Assembly (NCBI GenBank): GCA_030431475.1
Contig: JAUIJD010000002.1
Location: 1 to 64,000, forward strand
Direction: 5' to 3'
DNA length: 64,000 bases
From: Verrucomicrobiia bacterium
GTDB taxonomy: Bacteria > Verrucomicrobiota > Verrucomicrobiia > Verrucomicrobiales > Akkermansiaceae
In this document: one piece after another, positions 34,935 through 42,570 of the stretch
Numbering within the stretch: position 1 is the first letter of the stretch
Layout: every line of letters begins with the position of its first letter
The notes under the pieces: generated by a model
The model's input: only the letters and a program-made list of their open reading frames with translations
Databases searched by the model: none
What the model was told of the DNA's origin: nothing
Made by a program: the position numbers and the translations under genes

Positions 34935-37715
34935 TTACGGTGCGGTCTCGACGCGGTAGAAGGCGCGAGAAGCGGTGGCGGCGGGGTCGATGAAGGTCTC
35001 GGTGGCGTTGGTGCCGGGTTTGGTCTGGCCCGGAACATCGCTCCACCCGGAGAGGGTTCCGGATTTCCGCAGCGTGAAGTCCCGCCCGGCGGGGAGGAAC
35101 ATGTCGAGTTCGACGGTGGCGCCGGCGCGGCGAATGTCCTTGATGCGCAGGGCGAGGTGCGGATGGCCGGAGACGGCGACGCCGATGGTGCGGGTCATGG
35201 TCACGCTGTTGCCCGTGACGGTCACCTCGATCTCGGCAAGCCCGGTGTAGCCCGCAGTCGGGGTGAACTCGGCGATGTCACGGTCGGTGGTGGTGGTGCC
35301 GTGGGTGGTCGAGACGACGGCGAAGGAGGGATTGGTGAAGCCCCGGCCGAGCGACGAGAGGTCGAAGCGCAGTGGGGTGTCGGGCGCCGTGTGGTGGTGG
35401 GTTTGCGCCATCCAGTTCAGGTAGTCCTCGAGGCGGGTGAAGCCGTCCTGGTCGGGATCGGCGTGGGCTTCCGAGAAGTCGGGCGACTGGAGATCGGAGC
35501 CGTGAAGTTGCTCCCACCAGTTCGGCATGCCGTCGCCGTCGCCGTCCCAGTCGGCGGGGCGGGATTCGCCCGGGTAGTTCTCCCAGCCGCCGACGTCGGC
35601 CTGCGAGTTCGGCAGCCCGGGCGACCCGCCGTAGGGACCCTGGCCGGTGTAGGTGAAGGTGCCGGTGCGGGTTTCCTCGATCACGCGGGCGTCGTGTTCG
35701 TCGAGCATCGGCCGGGTGCAGCCGACGTCCGAGAGGACGCGGCGGTAGGCCTCCGCGGCGGTGTGGGTGGTGACGTGGGAGTCGAAGAAGGGCGCGGTGA
35801 CCCACACCGGATACTCCGTCGGGACCGAGCCTCCGTTGCTGCCGGCGACCGTGCGTCCCGCGGCCTGGTCGGCTTCGGTGAAGTAGCCGGGCATGACGTT
35901 GCCGCTCATGTAGTACTGCTGGGTGCCGGGGAAGTTGTCGTAGGTCGGGTTGAGCGCGGTGAAGATCGTGCTGGCGGCTCCAGGCTTGTAGTAGTTGTTG
36001 ACGAAGTTGACCTCGTGGGCGCCGCCGTCGGTGGTGCGGTTGCCCCAGTTGTAGACGACGTTGTTGCGGATATCGAGCCGGCCGGCGAACTCGCCGTCGG
36101 CGTCGAGCCCGCCGCCGAGCGACCAGTTGCGGCCTTCGTTGTGGGCGAGAAGATTGTGGTGGTAGCTGCCGATGTCGCCGCTGATGGTGGCGGCGTAGCC
36201 GTGTTCGGTGCCGGGCGGGTAGTTCTGGTGGCCGGCGATGTTGAGGCATTCGGAGATCAGGGTGTTCTGGAGGGTGATGTTGCCGGCGCCGCGGCCGCTG
36301 AAGGCCTCGTCGATGGACCAGCTGATCGAGCAGTGGTCCATGATGGAGTGGTCGCATCCGGCGAGGCCGCCGCCATCGATGGTGGCGCCGCTGATGTCGC
36401 CGGGGCGGTTGCGGATGAAGCGGACGATGGTGTCGTCGGACCCGCTCAGGCCGAGGGCGTAGCCGCGGATGGAGATGCCCTTGCCTGGCGCGGTCTGGCC
36501 GGCGATGGTGACGTGGTCGTCGCTGAGCGTGAGTTTCCGCACGAGCGTGATGAGCCCGGGAATGTCGAAAACGATCGTGCGCGGGCCGTCGACCTCCTCG
36601 ATGGCGTGGCGCAGGGTGCCGGGAACCGGGGTGGCTCCCTCGGCGTAGTCTTCGAGCGAGGTGATGTGAACGATATCGCCGCCTCGACCGCCGCGGGCGA
36701 AGCGCCCGTAGCCCTCGGCTCCGGGGAAGGCGAGCGTGCGGGGGCGGAAGGACCAGACGGTGCCGCGGGTCGTTTCCGAAGCCGTGTTGATCTGATCCAC
36801 GCGCCAGTAGTAGGTGGCGTGCGGATCGGCGACGGCGACCGTGTGGGCGGTGGAGGTCGGTTCGCCGAGGGTGATCAGGGGGGTGGTGGCGTTGGCCACG
36901 GTGTCGCGGTCGGTGCCGAAGTAGAGGGCGTGGGTGGCGGTGTCGCCGGCGAGCGCGGCGTCCCAGGAGAGGGTGACCGTGCCGTCGTCGGCGTCGAGGT
37001 GACCGTCGCGGTCGGCCGGCGAGGGGTTGCCGGCGGCCTGATACAGGTTGGGCGTATCGACCTCGAAGCCGTTGATCATCGGGTTGCCGATCGTGAAGGC
37101 GCCGGATGCCGGCTCGGCGTCGAAGAGAAAGGTGGTCGTGTCGGCGGGTCCGGTGACGTTGAAGGTGAGGTAGGAGATGGCGGCGGAGACCTTGTCGGCG
37201 GCGTTGACCGTCTGAGGGAGGTCGTCGTGGGCGAGCGTGCCGTTGACGTGGACATCCAGCGGGGCGACGGAGCCTGGAGACCACCCGCCGTCGGCGCCGT
37301 TGTGGTAGGTCAGCAGCGTGTGTTCGCCGGCTTCGAGGCCGGTGATCGTCATCTCCAGCTGCCCGCCACCGGCGAAGGTGCGGGGATCGACGGTGAGGCC
37401 GTCGCCGATGAGCTTGGCGTTGCCGCTGGCGGCGGCGTTGTCGTAGAGGAAGGTGATGCCGGTGCCTCCCGCCGATTGAGAGGTGGCGGTCTGGGCGAAG
37501 GTGACCGTGACGCTCTCGCCGGTGGTCGTGGTGAACGTGCGGGCGATGGGTGCGGTGCCGCTGGCCGAGGTGGCGCCGTCGTAGGAGCCCTGGCTCCACT
37601 TGGTGAAGCCCGGTTCGGTGTAGTTGTCGCCGTTCTTCGTGTCGCGGTTGATGTCGACCCTCAGCTCGCCGGCGGTGAGGGCGAGGGGAAGCAGCAGTGG
37701 AAGGAGGCGGTGCAT
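34935..37715 (-). CDS. Secreted pectate lyase-type enzyme (PL1-like) with N-terminal binding and Fn3-like domains
   Basis: A 926-aa protein with signal peptide MHRLLPLLLPLALTAG. Order: a beta-sandwich domain (about 17-225), an Fn3-like domain (about 240-325, ending YYWRVDQINTASETTRGTVW), then the parallel beta-helix lyase beginning LAFPGAEGYGRFARGGRGGD (about 328) with the conserved LRHAIEEVDGPRTIVFDIPG and VTIAGQTAPGKGISIRGYAL, then calcium-type repeats (DWDGDGDGMPNWWE; DPDQDGFTRLEDYL) and a C-terminal domain ending RAFYRVETAP. PL1-type lyases cleave polygalacturonate by beta-elimination with calcium. It is more divergent from the other two PL1 proteins here than they are from each other. 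Confidence 0.87.
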   Translation of the reverse strand: MHRLLPLLLPLALTAGELRVDINRDTKNGDNYTEPGFTKWSQGSYDGATSASGTAPIARTFTTTTGESVTVTFAQTATSQSAGGTGITFLYDNAAASGNAKLIGDGLTVDPRTFAGGGQLEMTITGLEAGEHTLLTYHNGADGGWSPGSVAPLDVHVNGTLAHDDLPQTVNAADKVSAAISYLTFNVTGPADTTTFLFDAEPASGAFTIGNPMINGFEVDTPNLYQAAGNPSPADRDGHLDADDGTVTLSWDAALAGDTATHALYFGTDRDTVANATTPLITLGEPTSTAHTVAVADPHATYYWRVDQINTASETTRGTVWSFRPRTLAFPGAEGYGRFARGGRGGDIVHITSLEDYAEGATPVPGTLRHAIEEVDGPRTIVFDIPGLITLVRKLTLSDDHVTIAGQTAPGKGISIRGYALGLSGSDDTIVRFIRNRPGDISGATIDGGGLAGCDHSIMDHCSISWSIDEAFSGRGAGNITLQNTLISECLNIAGHQNYPPGTEHGYAATISGDIGSYHHNLLAHNEGRNWSLGGGLDADGEFAGRLDIRNNVVYNWGNRTTDGGAHEVNFVNNYYKPGAASTIFTALNPTYDNFPGTQQYYMSGNVMPGYFTEADQAAGRTVAGSNGGSVPTEYPVWVTAPFFDSHVTTHTAAEAYRRVLSDVGCTRPMLDEHDARVIEETRTGTFTYTGQGPYGGSPGLPNSQADVGGWENYPGESRPADWDGDGDGMPNWWEQLHGSDLQSPDFSEAHADPDQDGFTRLEDYLNWMAQTHHHTAPDTPLRFDLSSLGRGFTNPSFAVVSTTHGTTTTDRDIAEFTPTAGYTGLAEIEVTVTGNSVTMTRTIGVAVSGHPHLALRIKDIRRAGATVELDMFLPAGRDFTLRKSGTLSGWSDVPGQTKPGTNATETFIDPAATASRAFYRVETAP

Positions 37716-37725
37716 GAGAGGATCA

Positions 37726-37769
37726 GGCGGCAGGATGCCGCCGTGACGGCCTGCGGCTGGAAGCCGCAG
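37726..37769. repeat. REP-like paired-hairpin element, copy 3 (gap between the two PL1 genes)
   Basis: Hairpin 1 GGCGGCA-GGA-TGCCGCC (37726-37742), an 8-nt spacer, hairpin 2 CTGCGGCT-GGA-AGCCGCAG (37751-37769). Both stems are perfect. It fills most of the 62-bp gap and ends 8 nt from the stop codon (37778-37780) of the upstream gene. Confidence 0.85.
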
Positions 37770-37777
37770 CGACCACG

Positions 37778-40700
37778 CTACGGGGTCACGAGGACACGGT
37801 AGAAGCGGGTGCCGTGGGTGGCGCCGCCGGGGTCGGTGAAGGGCTGGACGGTGCCGTTGCCGGTCTTGGCGGCCCCGACGTCATGCCAGGAGTCCGACTC
37901 GAGGCTGTCGGACCACTGAAGCTGATAGGTGTGGCCCTCGAAGGTCGGGAGCGAGAGGGTGAAGTCGTTGCCGCTGATACCGAAGGTTTCGAGATCGAGT
38001 CCGGAAGAGTCGATGATGATCCCGTTGTTGATCAGGTTGGCCGGGACCTCGCCGTCGGCCGTCAGGAGGTCGAGCACGCCGTTGTTGTAGAAGGTGTCGG
38101 TGGTGGAGAGCACGGAGCCGGACGTGAGGCGGGCGGTGCCGTTGTTCACCACGACGCCGTCGAGCAGCAGGGTTCCCGAGCTGCAGAGCAGGGTTCCGTC
38201 GTTGGTGAGTTCCCCCCGGATCGTTCCGGGGCCGAGCAGGGTGGCGCCGGGGGCGATCTGGACGCTTTCGGTTTCGAGTGTGCCGCCGTCGAGTTCGAGC
38301 ACGGCTCCGTCCTCGACCTCGGTGCCGCCGGTGATCGTGAGCGACCCGGGTAGCGCGAGGGTGCCGGACTCGACGAGGATGGAGCCGGGGTAGTCGGAGG
38401 TCCCGCCGAGGCAGAGGCGTCCGCTGCCGACCTTCTCGATCCGAAGTCCGGAGAGGTCGCCGCCGTTGGAGATGGTGCCGTCGAAGCAGGTGTCGAGGCC
38501 GAGGGCGCCGATGCGGTAGGTGGTGGAGGTGGTGCCGGAGCCGGACTGGCGGCCGTTGAGGTGGGTGCCGGAGCCGCCGGAGAGGGCCCCGAGCTCGATG
38601 AGCTTGTCGCCGTTGCGGTTGGTCAGGGTGGCGCCGGCGCTGCCGAGGTCGAAGTGGGCGGCGGGGCTGCCGAAGTTGACGTCCTGGGCGGCGACCGTGC
38701 CCGAGTTGAGCCTCAGCATTCCCGAGCCGGTGCCGAAGTCGAGGGTGCCCGAAAAGCCGGACATCGGGCCCTTGAGGCTGAGGATGCCGGCCACCCCGGA
38801 GAAGTCGACGGTCGGGAAACCCGTGCTCGCGAAGGTGGCTCCGTAGTCGTCGACGATCGTACTATTGCCGCCGTAGGAGGAGGCGACGGCGCAGTCTCCG
38901 GTGATGAGGAAGGAGTTGTCGAGGAAGGTCGCGGAGCCCGGGAGCTGGAGTTGGCCGCCGGACATCTCCACCAGTCCGGTGCCGAGGCCGACGACGGAGT
39001 TCGTGAGAATGAGGTTGCCGCCGGAGATCCGGGTGCCGCCGGAGTAGGTGTGGGTCGAGGTGCCCGACAGGGTCAGGGTGCCGGGACCCGACTTCTCGAG
39101 GGACATCGGGCCGGCGAGATGGCCCGAGCCGGTGAAGTTGTAGCTGCGGGTGGCGTTGTCGACGATGACATCGCGGGGTTGCAGCTCGCCGATCAGGTTG
39201 ACGGTGCCGTTGGAGGCGGCATCGGTGAAGCGGGCGAGGTCCAGGTTGTAGAAGGTGCTGCCGCTGAAATTGGCGGTGCTGTTGAGGTCCCAGTCCCAGC
39301 CGGAGTTGCCTTGCCAGGTGAGGTCCGCCGCGTTGCCGGTGACCTCGAGCCAGACGTAGCCGCCGGCGGTGCCGCTGGCGGTGCGGTTGACCGAGAACGA
39401 CTGCCGGATGGTCGGCGGGGCCTCGGTCTCGACAAACATGCTCATCGCGCCGACGCGGTAGAGCGGCACGCCGGGAGCGCAGTCGATCAGCTTGTAGATT
39501 CCGGCTCCGAGCACGCCGTCGGCGAAGCGGATGTGGAAGGTGTTGTCGCCGCTCATGTCGGCGTAGCCGCCGGTGATGTGGAGCCGGTCGTTGTCGCCGG
39601 CGGGTGAGTCGGAGAGGTCGAAGTAGAGCTCGTTGTTGTCGATGTCGATCCCGCCGCCGATCGTGAGATCGTCCGGGTCGGGGGACACCATGGCGCCGGG
39701 ATCGAGCGTGGCGAAGCCGCCGATGTCGAGGCTGCCGGCGACCAGGGCGCCGTCGCGGACCACGAGGTCGTTTCCGATCGAACCGTCGCCGTCGAGCGTC
39801 GTGCCGGTGCCGACGTACACGGTCGAGCTGTTGGCGAGGGAGCCGGGAAGGTGGATGGAGCCGCCGTAGATGGCGGTGACGCCGCTGTAGGTGTTGTCGC
39901 CCGACAGCGTCAGGGTGCCGTTGCCGTACTTGTCGACACCCGTGGTTCCCGTGAGGCCGTCCATGATGACGCCGGCGAACTCGGTGTCATCGTTGAGCGC
40001 GCCGATTTGCCAGGTGGTGGTGCCGCCGAGGTAGGCGCCGCGAAGGCGCGAGTTGGCGTCGCCGCTGAGGGCCCCGATGCCGTACGGATTGCCGCCGGAA
40101 TTGTTGCCGTTGAACAGGTCGATGCCCGAGAGGTGGACACGGGCGTTTGGGAAGCCGTTGAAGTCGCCGGGGTTGTCGCTGAAGACGATGCGTCCGCCGT
40201 TTCCGGGGGCGGTGGCCCCACCGGAGATGTTGACGTTCCCGGTGCATCCGGCGGACGAGCCCCGGAGGTAAGCCCGGCCCTCGGTGCCGAGGGTGGAGGG
40301 CGAGAAGATGTTGAAGGTGCCGCCGCCGGAGAAGGATCCGTTGATATTGATGCGGGAGGAAAGGTTCAGGTTTCCGACCGCACCCGCCTCGACGACGATG
40401 TCGGGTTCGAGGGTGAGATAGTTGCTGCCGGTGTTGTCGTTGAGCGTGCTGCCGCCGGTGAAGCGGATGGGGCCGCCCCCGAGATTGCCGCCGTTGTTGA
40501 GCACCGTCTCGCCACCGTTGAGGTAGGTGCCGGTGGCCGAGCTGACGAAGGTGTCGAGCGTGAGGGAGGTGTCGGAGGCCTTGGTGAGACTGGTCGCGAC
40601 GGAAAGGGTGCCGGGTCCGGTGAAGTGGTAGTCCTGCGAGCCGGTGACGGTGACCGAGTTCGGCGAACGGGTGCCGCTGATGGCGACGGGCGAGGCATCG

Positions 40701-42508
40701 CCCCGGTCGTCGAAGAGGGCATTGTCGCCGTCGTTGAAGGAGGTCGGCGAATCCGTGGCCCAGTTGAACGTGGCGGTGTCCCAGGTGTTGCCGGCGAGGC
40801 CTCCCTCCCAGTGGATGTCGCGGGGCAGGGCGCTGACCGTGACCAGCAGGGCGAAGGGTTGGGTCCACGAAGAGCCGTCGTTGACGGTGAAGTCGAAACC
40901 GGCGCGCCCGTCGAAGTTCAGGGTCGGCGTGAACGTCACGATCGGGCCGGTGGCCGACGGAGTGGTCCCGTTGGCGGCGAACTGCTGGATGCTGCCGTTC
41001 GACACCGAACTAATGCTGAACGCGGCGTTGGACGCGAAGCCGTAGGTGTAGCGCCGGAGATCGACGGTGATCGAGGAGGTGACTGCCGTGGTGTTCTTGG
41101 CGACGACTCCGTGGGGGATGGATTTGAAGTGAAGATACTCCTCGAGATAGGTGTAGCCGGTCGGCGTGCCGGGCGGGAAGAAGGTGCCGGCGGTGCTGGC
41201 GAAGGCCGTGTTGTGGTCCTGGACGACGGGGTTCGAGCCGAGCGCGGACTCCCAGATGTCGGGCATGCCGTCGAGGTCGGTGTCGAGCGGCGGGGCGGTC
41301 GATTCGAGCGTGCCGAAGCCGCTGTTGGACACGGGCAGGTCGGACTCGCGGGAGATGCGCGAATGAATCTGGTTGGCGACGTTTCCGAAAAGGAGCGTAT
41401 CGACCTCGTCGCGCAGGGTGCCGGCGTGGTTGGCGCTCATGCGCACGGCGCCGGCCTGGGAAAGCACCTTCTTGTAGGCGGTGAGCGGGTCGTCGATGGT
41501 CGCGGCGATGTTTCCCGAGGCACCGGCGAAGGGGGTGGTCGCCTTCACGTAGCGGTTGGCTCCGGACGGGTCGCCCGGCTGGAACTCCGAGCCGCGGACG
41601 ATGGCGTAGCCCTTGTCGGTGCCGTTCAGCAGCCCGTCGCCGTCGGCGTCGTGCAGGCAGTCATCGAGATAGAGCGAGAAATTCGGGTTGCCGTTGCGGT
41701 CGACGGTCGCCTTTTCGAGAGCGTAGTTGTCGGTGTAGGTCGGCGGTGACAGGAAATAGGAGCCGATGACGTTCGCTTTCCACGGGGCCGGGGTCTGGGA
41801 GTCGCCCATGATGAAGCCGATGCCCCAGTCGAAGGTCACGTTGTTGATCCACTCGAGCAGTCCGTAGGGCCGGGCCTTCGGGTTGCGGGTGTGATGGTGG
41901 GCCCACAGCGAGTCGATGCAGGACCCGCGGTCGAGATCCCACAGCCCGCCGGCGTTGTGGCTTTCCAGTCCCCAGGCGCTGAGCGAGCGCTGCATGGTGA
42001 ACTTGTCGAGCGTGCTGTTGAAGAAGGAGATGTTCTCGTCGGTGCTGAACTGCATCGAGACGTGGTCGACGATGGAGTCGTGGGCCGAGGAATCGACGTT
42101 AAGGCAGTCGCCGCCGCCGCCGTACTTGCCGTGGCGGATGCGGAGGTTGCGGATCACGCAGTTGTCGCCGGTGATGCGCACCGTGCCGTCGCGCAGGCCG
42201 ATGCCGTCGCCGGGAGCCGTCTGGCCGGCGATGGTGACGTTGTCCTGGACGATGCGGAGGTTCGAGCCGGGAAGCGAGATGTAGCCGCTGACCGCGAAGA
42301 CGATGGTACGGCCGGCCGAGGGGGCGGTTTCCACGGCCTCGCGCAGTGAGCCGGCACCGTTGCTGTTGAGGTTGGTGACGACGTAAACGTCACCGCCGCG
42401 GCCGCCGTTGGCGTGTCCGCCGAAGCCCTCGGCGCCGGGGAAGGCCGGGATCTGGGCAAGGACGGGGAGGGCGAGGAGGGTCAGGAAGCTGGAGAGGATT
42501 CGGGTCAT
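37778..42508 (-). CDS. Pectate lyase (PL1) fused to autotransporter-associated beta-strand (PATR) repeats
   Basis: A 1576-aa protein from ATG 42508 (signal MTRILSSFLTLLALPVLA); an ATG at 42568 would read through the REP-like repeat. Residues about 20-560 are a PL1 lyase nearly co-linear with the protein at 55823-57490 (AFPGAEGFGG, GGRGGDVYVVTNLNS, VTIAGQTAPGDGIGLRDGT, HHHTRNPKARPYGLLEWINN, DTDLDGMPDIWESALGSNP). Residues about 590-1500 are repetitive beta structure with PATR-type units (GNGTLTLSGDNTYSGVTAIY, GPGTLTLSGTSTHTYSGGTR). It ends in a C-terminal domain (YQLQWSDSLESDSWHDVG ... RFYRVLVTP) shared with neighbours. No autotransporter beta-barrel is present. A surface-attached pectate lyase is the likely role. 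Confidence 0.9.
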   Translation of the reverse strand: MTRILSSFLTLLALPVLAQIPAFPGAEGFGGHANGGRGGDVYVVTNLNSNGAGSLREAVETAPSAGRTIVFAVSGYISLPGSNLRIVQDNVTIAGQTAPGDGIGLRDGTVRITGDNCVIRNLRIRHGKYGGGGDCLNVDSSAHDSIVDHVSMQFSTDENISFFNSTLDKFTMQRSLSAWGLESHNAGGLWDLDRGSCIDSLWAHHHTRNPKARPYGLLEWINNVTFDWGIGFIMGDSQTPAPWKANVIGSYFLSPPTYTDNYALEKATVDRNGNPNFSLYLDDCLHDADGDGLLNGTDKGYAIVRGSEFQPGDPSGANRYVKATTPFAGASGNIAATIDDPLTAYKKVLSQAGAVRMSANHAGTLRDEVDTLLFGNVANQIHSRISRESDLPVSNSGFGTLESTAPPLDTDLDGMPDIWESALGSNPVVQDHNTAFASTAGTFFPPGTPTGYTYLEEYLHFKSIPHGVVAKNTTAVTSSITVDLRRYTYGFASNAAFSISSVSNGSIQQFAANGTTPSATGPIVTFTPTLNFDGRAGFDFTVNDGSSWTQPFALLVTVSALPRDIHWEGGLAGNTWDTATFNWATDSPTSFNDGDNALFDDRGDASPVAISGTRSPNSVTVTGSQDYHFTGPGTLSVATSLTKASDTSLTLDTFVSSATGTYLNGGETVLNNGGNLGGGPIRFTGGSTLNDNTGSNYLTLEPDIVVEAGAVGNLNLSSRININGSFSGGGTFNIFSPSTLGTEGRAYLRGSSAGCTGNVNISGGATAPGNGGRIVFSDNPGDFNGFPNARVHLSGIDLFNGNNSGGNPYGIGALSGDANSRLRGAYLGGTTTWQIGALNDDTEFAGVIMDGLTGTTGVDKYGNGTLTLSGDNTYSGVTAIYGGSIHLPGSLANSSTVYVGTGTTLDGDGSIGNDLVVRDGALVAGSLDIGGFATLDPGAMVSPDPDDLTIGGGIDIDNNELYFDLSDSPAGDNDRLHITGGYADMSGDNTFHIRFADGVLGAGIYKLIDCAPGVPLYRVGAMSMFVETEAPPTIRQSFSVNRTASGTAGGYVWLEVTGNAADLTWQGNSGWDWDLNSTANFSGSTFYNLDLARFTDAASNGTVNLIGELQPRDVIVDNATRSYNFTGSGHLAGPMSLEKSGPGTLTLSGTSTHTYSGGTRISGGNLILTNSVVGLGTGLVEMSGGQLQLPGSATFLDNSFLITGDCAVASSYGGNSTIVDDYGATFASTGFPTVDFSGVAGILSLKGPMSGFSGTLDFGTGSGMLRLNSGTVAAQDVNFGSPAAHFDLGSAGATLTNRNGDKLIELGALSGGSGTHLNGRQSGSGTTSTTYRIGALGLDTCFDGTISNGGDLSGLRIEKVGSGRLCLGGTSDYPGSILVESGTLALPGSLTITGGTEVEDGAVLELDGGTLETESVQIAPGATLLGPGTIRGELTNDGTLLCSSGTLLLDGVVVNNGTARLTSGSVLSTTDTFYNNGVLDLLTADGEVPANLINNGIIIDSSGLDLETFGISGNDFTLSLPTFEGHTYQLQWSDSLESDSWHDVGAAKTGNGTVQPFTDPGGATHGTRFYRVLVTP

Positions 42509-42525
42509 GGGTGAAGGGGTTGGGC

Positions 42526-42568
42526 GGCGGGACGGTCCCGCGCATTCGGGGCTGGAAGCCGCAGCCAC
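42526..42568. repeat. REP-like element, decayed copy 4 (gap between PL1-PATR and esterase genes)
   Basis: The right arm GGA-AGCCGCAG-CCAC (about 42554-42567) of hairpin 2 is intact, but its left arm is degraded (TCGGGGCT). Hairpin 1 is replaced by a different small palindrome, CGGGAC-G-GTCCCG (about 42529-42541). Orientation and position just after the upstream gene's stop codon (42571-42573) match the other copies. Confidence 0.55.
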
Positions 42569-42570
42569 GG

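Noticed and set aside
42509-42568. Start of the PL1-PATR gene at an ATG at 42568
   Set aside because: The extra 20 codons are translated REP-like repeat sequence, and the signal peptide begins at ATG 42508.
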